NCBI RefSeq assembly: GCF_003383095.1
Contig: NZ_PSYW01000004.1
Span: 1-64,000 of the forward strand
DNA from: Haloferax sp. Atlit-12N
GTDB taxonomy: Archaea; Halobacteriota; Halobacteria; Halobacteriales; Haloferacaceae
Length of the DNA stretch: 64,000 bases
Direction of reading: 5' to 3'
Below, piece after piece: positions 1-7,208 of this stretch (position 1 is the stretch's first letter; each line of letters opens with the position of its first letter). Both the position numbers and the translations under genes were made by a program. The notes beneath the pieces were generated by a model. That model worked only from the letters and a program-made list of their open reading frames with translations. It searched no databases and was not told the origin of the DNA.

Positions 1-272
1 GGCTCGTCGCCGCCTTCCGGCGACATGTTCTGCCAGAACAGGTCGTGCAGAATGTGTCCCGAGCCGTTGTGGGTGACGTTGCGGAGCGCGCCGGCGGACG
101 AGCCGAACTCGCCTGCTTCGCGGTTCTCGGCGAGGGTCTCCTCGGCCGCGTTCCAGCCGTTGACGTAGCCCTGATGGTGGGTGTCGTGATGCCACGTCAG
201 CACCTGCTCGGAGATGTGGGGCTCAAGCGCGTCGTACTCGTACGGGAGGGGGTCAAGTTCGTAGTCTGACAT
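1..272 (-). CDS. sod: Superoxide dismutase (Fe/Mn type), N-terminal part
   Basis: This gene runs off the left edge of the window; about 90 N-terminal residues are visible from the ATG at 272. The start reads MSDYELDPLPYEYDALEP, followed by the metal-binding helix with LTWHHDTHHQGYVNGWN and then THNGSGHILHDLFWQNM. This is the hallmark N-terminal alpha-hairpin of Fe/Mn superoxide dismutases, which convert superoxide to hydrogen peroxide and oxygen in the cytoplasm. The first His metal ligand and the second in the SGHILH segment are both present. The gene is divergent from the ABC exporter at 568. The C-terminal domain with the Asp and His ligands lies outside the window. The family call is secure. 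Confidence 0.95.
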   Translation of the reverse strand, partial: MSDYELDPLPYEYDALEPHISEQVLTWHHDTHHQGYVNGWNAAEETLAENREAGEFGSSAGALRNVTHNGSGHILHDLFWQNMSPEGGDE

Positions 273-567
273 TGGTGTTTGCAATTAGACCGAGGGACCA
301 GACACACATGTACTTTCGCTGAACGCGATTTACGTAGTGGATGTGATACTTTACGCTCGCATTGTACACCGCGATTTGCTAGCTCTCGGACGGTGTCCGC
401 GGTTCGACGAGTGGAGCGCCTTCGAACAGGCGACTCTGGTCGTTCACCTGGTCCGAAACCTGGTAAGACGCGACCCCTGAGCCGGGAGAAACACCTGACC
501 TCGCGGCGTTCCCATTCGTGTTTGACAGCCAACAATTTATTATAGTAGACTGCCGTCACGAACTGAC
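273..567. other. Intergenic region between sod and the exporter operon
   Basis: This is about 295 bases between two divergent genes. I see no convincing coding sequence. It must contain the sod promoter (minus strand) and the exporter promoter (plus strand, TATA-like stretch at 534-545). It is less GC-rich than the flanking genes, as is usual for haloarchaeal promoters. Confidence 0.6.
534..545 (+). promoter_or_regulatory. TATA box of the exporter operon
   Basis: The stretch AATTTATTATAG is centred about 27 nt upstream of the GTG at 568. That spacing fits an archaeal promoter giving a leaderless transcript and supports GTG 568 as the true start. Confidence 0.6.
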
Positions 568-1626
568 GTGCCCGAAGAGTTCAACCATTCGTCATTACAG
601 ACTGACGGAGCCGGTCCACCCTCCGAACCCGAGCCTCCCGCCCTCTCGGTGTCAGATCTCCACAAGCAGTACGAGGGGAGCGACGGGCCGGTTACGGCGG
701 TCGAGCGAGTCGACTTTGACGTCGAGCGAGGCACCGCCGTCGGATTACTCGGCCCTAACGGGGCCGGGAAGACGACCACGATTAAATCGTTGCTCGGACT
801 CATCGTCCCCACGAACGGGACTGTTCAGGTTCACGGGACTGACGTGCACGATGAACCGGAGCGCGCGTATCGACATATCGGGGCGATGCTGGAGGGCGCT
901 CGGAACGTCTACTGGCGGTTGACGGTGCAGGAGAACATGCGGTTTTTCGCGGCGCTCGCCGGGGAGCCGACACGGCAAACGGAGCGGCGACAACGGGAAC
1001 TCCTCGAGAAGTTTGGACTCGAAGAGAAAGCCGACGCGACCGTCAGGGAACTCTCTCGGGGTCAAAAGCAGAAAGTCTCCCTCGCGTGTACGCTCGCCAG
1101 GGACGCCGACATCGTCCTGCTCGACGAGCCGACGCTCGGACTCGACGTCGAGAGTTCGCTCGAACTTCGCAAGGAGCTTCGTCGTCTCGTCACCGATCAG
1201 GGGACGACACTCCTCCTGTCGAGCCACGACATGGACGTCATCGAGGACATCTGCGACCGGGTCGTGGTGATGAACGACGGCGAAGTCGTCACCGACCAGA
1301 GCGTCTCGAACCTCCTCGGCGTGTTCGACATTCAGTCGTATCGAATCGTGGTCGACGGGACGCTCTCACAGGCGGTCCGCCGGCGTCTCTCGGCTCAGTT
1401 CGACGCGAGTTCCTTCGAGACGAGAGATGAGTCGACGCAGTTTTCGGTCCGCGTCGGCGGCGACGAGTTCTATCGACTCGTGGACGGACTGCGCGAGGCC
1501 GGGTGCGAGGTCGAATCGTTCACTTCGGTGGAACCCGACCTCGAAGAGATATTCATCCAGCTGACGAACGAAGAATCGGAAGGCTCGGTTGACCCCGGCC
1601 GACCGCAGGTGAGTGAGTACACATGA
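568..1626 (+). CDS. ABC transporter ATP-binding protein, probable lanthipeptide export/immunity
   Basis: This is a 352-aa nucleotide-binding subunit of an ABC-2 type exporter. It has Walker A GPNGAGKTT (residues 62-70), a signature ELSRGQKQK (about 161-169, LSRGQ instead of the usual LSGGQ), Walker B DIVLLDEP (181-188) and an H-loop SSHDMD near 218. The C-terminal 100 residues form the extra domain typical of BcrA/NodI-like exporter ATPases. The start is GTG, chosen from the TATA box 27 nt upstream. Its stop overlaps the permease start (ATGA). It lies immediately upstream of a lanthipeptide precursor and LanM, so export of, or self-protection against, the peptide is the likely role. That role is inferred from position, since no dedicated LanT is present. 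Confidence 0.85.
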   Translation: MPEEFNHSSLQTDGAGPPSEPEPPALSVSDLHKQYEGSDGPVTAVERVDFDVERGTAVGLLGPNGAGKTTTIKSLLGLIVPTNGTVQVHGTDVHDEPERAYRHIGAMLEGARNVYWRLTVQENMRFFAALAGEPTRQTERRQRELLEKFGLEEKADATVRELSRGQKQKVSLACTLARDADIVLLDEPTLGLDVESSLELRKELRRLVTDQGTTLLLSSHDMDVIEDICDRVVVMNDGEVVTDQSVSNLLGVFDIQSYRIVVDGTLSQAVRRRLSAQFDASSFETRDESTQFSVRVGGDEFYRLVDGLREAGCEVESFTSVEPDLEEIFIQLTNEESEGSVDPGRPQVSEYT

Positions 1627-2462
1627 GTTCGGAACCAGCCAACCCGAACAGTCCCGGCACGGAGGCCACGGTTACTGGCTTCGGCCGTCTCCTCTGGGAG
1701 ATACTCAGAAAACAGTTCACCGTGATGCTCCGGTACCGCGTGAACTTCGCCATCAACGTGGCGACGATGTACGTGTTCTTCGCCATCGTCTTCTTCGGCG
1801 GGCAAGCGGTCGTCGGTGGCGTCGGCGGGTCGACCCAATCGCTCGATTCGACGCTCAACGGAGTCATCGTCGGCTGGTTCCTCTGGACGATGGCGCAGGG
1901 CGCGTACTCCGGGCTCTCCGGGAACATCACACAGGAGTCGCAGTGGGGAACCCTCGAACAGTTGTACATGTCCCCGTTCGGATTCGGGCGCGTCATGCTC
2001 CTGAAGGCGACCTCGAACGTGATTCAGAGCATGGCCATCGGTGGGGTCATCCTCGTCCTCATGCTGGTGACTACGGGGCGAACGCTCTCCGTCGACCTGC
2101 TCACCATCGTGCCCGTCGTCATCGCTTCGCTCCTTTCGGTCGTCGGAATCGGGTTTGTGTTCGCGGGCCTCGCGCTCATCTACAAGCGAATCGGAGCGGT
2201 TTCGAATCTCATGCAGTTCGCGATGGTCGGTCTCGTGGGTGCGCCGACCGCAGACGTGCCGCTTCTTCGACTACTGCCGCTCGTTCAGGGGTCCGCACTC
2301 CTCCAGCAATCTATGCGTAGCGGGATTCGGCTGTGGGAGTTCTCGACCGAGGAACTGTCTATTCTCCTCGGCGTCGGCGTCGGGTACCTCGTCTGCGGAT
2401 ACGTCGTCTTCAAGTACTGCTCGCGGGTTGCTCGGCGTCGCGGCGTCATGGGACACTACTGA
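1623..2462 (+). CDS. ABC-2 type permease partner of the exporter
   Basis: This is a 279-aa membrane protein overlapping the ATPase gene by 4 nt, so the two are translationally coupled. It has about six hydrophobic segments, starting with the one around residues 40-60 (VATMYVFFAIVFFGGQAVVG) and ending near 250-265, which is the standard ABC-2 permease topology. It would form the membrane channel for the ATPase encoded at 568. There is no peptidase C39 domain in either subunit, so this exporter cannot itself remove a double-glycine leader, unlike the LanT of bacterial class II lanthipeptides. The substrate is inferred from the neighbouring lanA/lanM. Confidence 0.83.
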   Translation: MSSEPANPNSPGTEATVTGFGRLLWEILRKQFTVMLRYRVNFAINVATMYVFFAIVFFGGQAVVGGVGGSTQSLDSTLNGVIVGWFLWTMAQGAYSGLSGNITQESQWGTLEQLYMSPFGFGRVMLLKATSNVIQSMAIGGVILVLMLVTTGRTLSVDLLTIVPVVIASLLSVVGIGFVFAGLALIYKRIGAVSNLMQFAMVGLVGAPTADVPLLRLLPLVQGSALLQQSMRSGIRLWEFSTEELSILLGVGVGYLVCGYVVFKYCSRVARRRGVMGHY

Positions 2463-2510
2463 GCGGTCGTCCACGCATCGGAGAGTCGTCTCACTCTCCC
2501 CAGCGACCGC
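2463..2510 (+). terminator. Nested stem-loop after the exporter operon
   Basis: Inverted repeats GCGGTCG (2463-2469) and CGACCGC (2504-2510) enclose a second pair, GAGAGT (2481-2486) and ACTCTC (2493-2498). The structure sits directly after the permease stop and before the lanA promoter. There is no long T tract, so a role in termination or 3' end stability is tentative. Confidence 0.4.
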
Positions 2511-2541
2511 ACGGGCTGAATTTATGACAATTGCCAGTAGA

Positions 2542-2548
2542 TTTATAA
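2542..2548 (+). promoter_or_regulatory. TATA box of lanA
   Basis: TTTATAA ends 25 nt before the ATG at 2573. This gives the precursor its own promoter, separate from the exporter operon, and predicts a leaderless transcript starting at or next to the ATG. Confidence 0.6.
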
Positions 2549-2572
2549 CATGTCGTCCAGACATACTTTTTG

Positions 2573-2752
2573 ATGTCAGTAGCATTGGACATCGATATTG
2601 CACGTACTGTTGATAAATCACACTACGACGGCCTCTTCGGGTCGATCATCTCCGACAAGTTCGAGATGTCCCACGACAGTACCGGGACGGCGTCGTGTTA
2701 CCTCCCGTGCCACACGGCCTCGAAGCTCCCCTGCTGCGACACCACCAACTGA
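2573..2752 (+). CDS. lanA: Class II lanthipeptide precursor peptide
   Basis: This 59-aa peptide sits between the exporter and LanM. Residues 1-35 form an acidic leader with no Cys. The C-terminal 24 residues carry all four Cys (42, 46, 54, 55) and eight Ser/Thr (36, 37, 39, 41, 48, 50, 57, 58), the composition expected of a lanthionine-forming core. The core holds a near-duplication: TASCYLPC (39-46) and TASKLPCC (48-55). No double-Gly or Gly-Ala cleavage site is visible, so the leader boundary is unclear. The start is the ATG 25 nt downstream of a TATA box; a TTG one codon earlier is possible. Precursor identity is inferred from composition plus adjacency to lanM. Lanthipeptide loci have been reported in haloarchaea, and I cannot tell whether this peptide is already known. 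Confidence 0.8.
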   Translation: MSVALDIDIARTVDKSHYDGLFGSIISDKFEMSHDSTGTASCYLPCHTASKLPCCDTTN

Positions 2753-2765
2753 GGTGTCTCCGAGC

Positions 2766-2808
2766 CTTCTCCGCGTCGCTCGACCGCGGAGAAGCGCATC
2801 GGTTTTTT
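2766..2808 (+). terminator. Hairpin plus T6 between lanA and lanM (attenuator)
   Basis: A perfect 10-bp inverted repeat, CTTCTCCGCG (2766-2775) and CGCGGAGAAG (2785-2794), with a 9-nt loop is followed by six T residues at 2803-2808. I see no TATA box between here and lanM. The simplest reading is a partial terminator that makes more precursor transcript than synthetase transcript. Confidence 0.65.
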
Positions 2809-2865
2809 CTGGCAGTTCGCAGGCGCTCTCCGATTCACTCCGTAGCGTACCGATTCACACCTACT

Positions 2866-5800
2866 ATGACGACATCGACAGCTGACGAGATGGTGTTCAC
2901 ACAACAACAACGTCGCGAAATCGCCGGTCGCGCCCGGACGCTCCACGAGCGTCTCGAAGGTCCCCCGAACGACCCCGGCCCCGACCCCGAGATATCTCCG
3001 AACACGATTCTGGACGAGTGGGAAGGGCTTTTCGCCGACGAAGAACAGTTCTCCGAGCGGCTTGCGGCCGACGGAATCCGACGGGCAGACGTCGAGGCGC
3101 AGTCGGCGGCCACGAAGTGGCCGAGCGACGAGCCGCTCCCTGCGTGGCTCGAGACAATCGAGGAACTAATCGAGTACCTCCGGGCTTCCGACCCGACACG
3201 CTACGCGAGCGCGCCTGATGACGTCCCGTTTCGAGAGCTGTTGACCGGGTTCAGCGAGTTCGCTCGGAGTCGGCTCGGCACGCTCTCCGTTCCGGACGAC
3301 TCGTTGGAACCGTTGGTCGAGGGGCTAACCAGACGATTTCACGCGCTCTGCGTCCGGCCGCTGTACGTCGAGTTCAAGAGCTTCGTAGAGCACTTCGACC
3401 CCGAACTGGCCGCCACCGACCCCGACGAGTTCGACGACCCGCCGACGGAGTACTACGAGGAGTTCATCGACGCGATGTTCGCACACGGGATGTCCAACCT
3501 CTGCGTCGAGTACCCCGTTCTCGCCCGGCAAATCGCCGTCATCATCGACAACTGGGTCGACGCAATCGCTGAACTCTGCCAGCGGATTCGGGACGACACC
3601 CCCGCGCTCGAAGAGCGGTTCGACATCGACGGCCCGGTAACCTCACTCGAACCCCTCTCGACGGACGCGCACGCGAAGGGCCGAATTCCCGTCCGCGTCT
3701 CGTTCGGTTCGACGGACGTCATCTACAAACCGAGGGGCGTCGACGGGGGCGTGGCCCTGTACGAAGTGCTCGAACGGGTGAGCGAACGCACGTCGGTCGC
3801 GACCTTTCAGTCCCCCGAATACCTTCCCAGAGACGGCTACGGTTGGATGGAGCCGATAGCGTACGACGACTTGGCCGACACCGACGCAGTACGGCGGTAC
3901 TACGAGCAAGCGGGCGTCCTCACCTGCGTCGCGTACGCGCTCAACATGACCGACTGCCAGTACGAGAATCTCCTTATCGACGGCGAGAGTCCGATGGTCG
4001 TCGACGGTGAAACAATCTTCCACCCCTACGTCGACCCGGCGGCCATGCCGACACCGACGGAAGTATCGACGGTCGCCCACAGTACGATTCTCGCTACGCT
4101 CTTGGCGCCGTGGTCGGTCGGCGACCCGCGTACCCCGAGCGACGACGACGCCGGCGTTCCGCACGCCGGCTTCGGTAGTTCGAGCGAGCGTGGGTTCAAA
4201 GACGTCTCCAAACCCGGCATCGAAGCGGCGAACACGGACGTCATGACGGTGACGGAGGTTCGGCCGGAAGTCAATCTGACCACGAACACCGCGAGCACCG
4301 AGGAACGCGACCATCCCCCGGTCTCGTACACCGAGTCGCTCGTCGAGGGGTTCACCGAAGCCTACGACACCATCCGCTCGTTACACGAAGCCGGCGCGTT
4401 CTTCGGCGAGGTGTTGCCTTCCAGCCTCGTCGATGGTATCGAAAACCGATTGGTGTACCGAGCGACGGCCCGATACGGTTCGATTCTCCGGTCGGCGGCC
4501 GCACGCGACCCGCTCCGAGACGGGGCCCGTCTCTCGGTCGAACACGAGAAACTCGCGGTACCGTTCTTCGACGACCGAATCGACGCCGACGGCTACTGGC
4601 CGTTGTACGCCGCCGAACGGCGGGCGCTCCGCCGCCGCGACTTCCCGCGGTTCGCGTCGTCGCCGACGAGCAGTACGGTCGTTCACGACGGGGAGGAGTT
4701 ACCCGTCGACGTCGATGTACCCGGACTGGACCGGTGCCGTCAGCGCGTCGCCGCGATGAGCGACGACGACCGCGACCGACAGGCGTGGCTGCTACAGTAC
4801 GCGTTCGGCCCGCAGGTGCCGGGTTCGACACCCGATGCCGCCGTCTCAGCCGACGCGTTCGATTCGACCGCGAGAACCCTGTTCGAGGAGGTGCTGGACG
4901 CCGGTATCGAGACGCCGGACGGCGACGCCTGGGTCTCTATCTCACCGACGAAGACGGGCATCGACCTCTATCCGACCGACTTCTCGCTGTACCACGGACG
5001 CGGTGGCATCGCGCTGGCGGCCGCGGCGCTCTTCGAGACGACGGGCGAGACGCGCTATCGAACCGTGGCGGAGGAGGTCTTATCGCCCGTGCTCGACGCC
5101 ATCGACGACGGCGGCCCGCCACCGAATCTGGGCGGGATGCTCGGGGTCGGGTCAGTCGTCTACACCCTCACGGTCGTCTCGGAACTCCTCGACGCCGACG
5201 AGTACCGCCGCGCCGCGCGGTCCGCCGCGGGCGTCGTCACGGAGTCCCACGTGGCGAACGACGAGACGTTCGACGTGCTGGAGGGTGCCGCCGGGACTCT
5301 GCTCGGCCTCCTCGCGTACCACGACCGGTACGGCGACGAGTCCGTCCTCGACCGGGCAATCGCGTGCGGAGAGCGCCTCCTCGACGGTCGCACGCTCGAA
5401 GACGGCTACCGAGTGTGGCGGACTTCCGACGACGAACCGCCGCTCACGGGGTTCTCACACGGTGCGTGCGGAATCGGCTACGCGCTCGCCCGCCTCGCCG
5501 ATGCGACGGGAGACGAGCGGTTCTCGGACGCGGCACGCGAGGCGCTCGCCTTCGAATCGGCGCTGTACGACCCGGACCGGAACAACTGGGCGAAATCGAA
5601 CGAGGACCAGAGTTACGACGATAAGTGGTGCCACGGGCGGTCGGGAATGGCGCTCGCCCGACTCGGCATCGCGGACGCGCTCGACGACGGCGACCTCCAC
5701 GACACCGCGATCGACGCGCTCTCGGAGACCGCTCGCGCCGAACCGTCGAACATGGACCACCTCTGTTGCGGAAACTTCGGGCGGGTCGAGTCGCTCCTCG

Positions 5801-6015
5801 CCGGCGCGCGTCGCGGGCTGCTCGCGGAGTCACACGCGACCGAACTGGCCCGTCGATGCCTCACTCGGAGGGACGCCCACGGCGAGTTCTCGATGACTGG
5901 ACACACGGAGACCTTTCCGAACCCGATGTTCTTCCACGGTCTCTCCGGCGTCGTCTACTCGCTGTTACGACTGGAGAACCCAGACCGACTGCCCTCCGTT
6001 CTGCTCTTGGAGTGA
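2866..6015 (+). CDS. lanM: Class II lanthionine synthetase LanM
   Basis: This 1049-aa bifunctional enzyme dehydrates Ser/Thr in the precursor and cyclises them with Cys. The N-terminal kinase-like dehydratase (about residues 1-620) shows IYKPRG (Lys288), MTDCQYEN (Asp363, Gln365, Asn368) and VVDGET (Asp380, Glu382). In LanM enzymes the residue at 365 is normally His. The C-terminal LanC-like cyclase (about 680-1049) has FSHGACGIGYAL (His865), KWCHG (Cys922) and HLCCGNFG (Cys967, Cys968). These give a three-Cys zinc site (CCG) rather than the usual Cys-Cys-His (CHG). The start is ATG 2866; ATG 2890 is an alternative, and the open frame extends upstream without a good start. It probably relies on read-through from the lanA promoter. 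Confidence 0.93.
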   Translation: MTTSTADEMVFTQQQRREIAGRARTLHERLEGPPNDPGPDPEISPNTILDEWEGLFADEEQFSERLAADGIRRADVEAQSAATKWPSDEPLPAWLETIEELIEYLRASDPTRYASAPDDVPFRELLTGFSEFARSRLGTLSVPDDSLEPLVEGLTRRFHALCVRPLYVEFKSFVEHFDPELAATDPDEFDDPPTEYYEEFIDAMFAHGMSNLCVEYPVLARQIAVIIDNWVDAIAELCQRIRDDTPALEERFDIDGPVTSLEPLSTDAHAKGRIPVRVSFGSTDVIYKPRGVDGGVALYEVLERVSERTSVATFQSPEYLPRDGYGWMEPIAYDDLADTDAVRRYYEQAGVLTCVAYALNMTDCQYENLLIDGESPMVVDGETIFHPYVDPAAMPTPTEVSTVAHSTILATLLAPWSVGDPRTPSDDDAGVPHAGFGSSSERGFKDVSKPGIEAANTDVMTVTEVRPEVNLTTNTASTEERDHPPVSYTESLVEGFTEAYDTIRSLHEAGAFFGEVLPSSLVDGIENRLVYRATARYGSILRSAAARDPLRDGARLSVEHEKLAVPFFDDRIDADGYWPLYAAERRALRRRDFPRFASSPTSSTVVHDGEELPVDVDVPGLDRCRQRVAAMSDDDRDRQAWLLQYAFGPQVPGSTPDAAVSADAFDSTARTLFEEVLDAGIETPDGDAWVSISPTKTGIDLYPTDFSLYHGRGGIALAAAALFETTGETRYRTVAEEVLSPVLDAIDDGGPPPNLGGMLGVGSVVYTLTVVSELLDADEYRRAARSAAGVVTESHVANDETFDVLEGAAGTLLGLLAYHDRYGDESVLDRAIACGERLLDGRTLEDGYRVWRTSDDEPPLTGFSHGACGIGYALARLADATGDERFSDAAREALAFESALYDPDRNNWAKSNEDQSYDDKWCHGRSGMALARLGIADALDDGDLHDTAIDALSETARAEPSNMDHLCCGNFGRVESLLAGARRGLLAESHATELARRCLTRRDAHGEFSMTGHTETFPNPMFFHGLSGVVYSLLRLENPDRLPSVLLLE

Positions 6016-6031
6016 GCGGCCTTCCGCTCAC
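6012..6031. terminator. Bidirectional hairpin between convergent genes
   Basis: GTGAGCGG (6012-6019), a 4-nt loop CCTT, and CCGCTCAC (6024-6031) form a perfect stem spanning the stop codons of lanM and the convergent coiled-coil gene. It could terminate transcription from both sides. Confidence 0.5.
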
Positions 6032-7023
6032 CCGTCGTCGCCGACCCGGGCGTCCTCGAGTTCGGCCTGCACCGCACCCCACGACACCGGCGGTTCGAAC
6101 GCGGCCAGCGTCGCCTCGAACGACTCGATTCGGGCCCCGTACTCATCAGTCCACGACGGACGGGCGAGGCCGTCGAGTCGCTCGCGGAGCCGTTGCACAC
6201 GGGCGGCGAGGTCGTCGAGCTCGGCGGCGGCGTCGCCGAGGCCATCGCTTTCCGCGGCCGAATCGGGGGCTAACTCCCGCAGGTCGTCGAGCTCGGCCCG
6301 GACGTCATCGACAAGCAGGTCGGAGACGCGGGCGCGGAGCGCGGCGTTGTACCACTCGGCCGCGCGCTCGTCGTCAGCGTCCTCGGAGCCGTCGGCGCTG
6401 TCTTCGGAACCCTCCACGTCGGCGACGGCCTCGACCCGGTCGGCCAGTCCGTCGAGCGACTGTTCGAGCGCCGCCACGTCGCCGTCGAGCCCCCGCACGC
6501 GAACGTCGTGGTTCGAGAGCCATCGGTCGAACTCCTCGATATCGAGTTGTATGTTGTCCGCGTGCGCGGTGAGCGCCTGCGACTCGGACGCGACCTCCCG
6601 GAGTCCGAGCACGATGTCGTAGACGGACCGGGGGTTGTCGCGCCAGTCTGAGAGTTCCTGGAGCTCTTCGCCGAGCGACTCGACCCGCTCGGTCGCGTTC
6701 GCGACCTTCGACTCGAACACGTCGAGACGGGACCGAACGGCACCGATGGCCGCGTCGTCACCAGCGGCCTCGCGGGCGTCGTCGAGGTCGATGGACGCGA
6801 GTTCGACGCGCGTCTCCGCGGTCGACAGAATCATCGACGTGTCCGTGACCGCCGAATCGACGCCGTCGGCCGTCACCGTGCCGTCCTCGGTCACGTGGTC
6901 GAGCATCGCACGAACGGTGTCCGGGTCCCGGGCGTCGTCCGCGGCGATAACGCGGTCGACCGCCTCGGATTTCGACAGACCGACGATACGTTCGGAGCCT
7001 GTGGTTCCGTCTTTCTGGGCCAT
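6028..7023 (-). CDS. Coiled-coil protein next to the pst operon
   Basis: This is a 331-aa, very acidic protein with no transmembrane segment. Residues about 60-240 have long heptad-like Leu/Val patterns, and there is an Asp/Glu/Ser-rich linker near 200-215. The N-terminus (about 10-60) resembles a small helical domain, and the rest is helix-rich. Similar haloarchaeal proteins are often annotated as halo transducer proteins, but I see neither HAMP nor methyl-accepting signalling motifs, so that label is weak. The ATG at 7023 lies 25-33 nt downstream of a TATA box. The gene is divergent from pstS, which may mean shared phosphate control. Function unknown. Confidence 0.75.
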   Translation of the reverse strand: MAQKDGTTGSERIVGLSKSEAVDRVIAADDARDPDTVRAMLDHVTEDGTVTADGVDSAVTDTSMILSTAETRVELASIDLDDAREAAGDDAAIGAVRSRLDVFESKVANATERVESLGEELQELSDWRDNPRSVYDIVLGLREVASESQALTAHADNIQLDIEEFDRWLSNHDVRVRGLDGDVAALEQSLDGLADRVEAVADVEGSEDSADGSEDADDERAAEWYNAALRARVSDLLVDDVRAELDDLRELAPDSAAESDGLGDAAAELDDLAARVQRLRERLDGLARPSWTDEYGARIESFEATLAAFEPPVSWGAVQAELEDARVGDDG

Positions 7024-7047
7024 CGAGCGTACGTATCCCGGGAGCCG

Positions 7048-7056
7048 TTATATTTT
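7048..7056 (-). promoter_or_regulatory. TATA box for the coiled-coil gene
   Basis: Read on the minus strand the stretch is AAAATATAA, 25-33 nt before the ATG at 7023, so a leaderless transcript is expected. Confidence 0.5.
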
Positions 7057-7166
7057 CTGTCGTCTCGATTACGTTCGCGTATATAGTTCTCCGTACTGAT
7101 GTGTGCGCTAATATCGGACTATTTCGTCTCTTAGTGTTACGTTGAACTCTGATAGAACTAAACCGG

Positions 7167-7190
7167 TATTATAAACGCATTTTATTTAAA
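7167..7190 (+). promoter_or_regulatory. Two tandem TATA boxes upstream of pstS
   Basis: TATTATAAA (7167-7175) and TTTATTTAAA (7181-7190) lie one after the other. The second is about 24 nt before the pstS ATG at 7209. Tandem promoters would allow basal and phosphate-starvation transcription. Twin TATA boxes upstream of a haloarchaeal pst operon have precedent, but the regulatory role here is inferred. Confidence 0.5.
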
Positions 7191-7208
7191 ACCGGGTCAG
7201 TCCACGTG

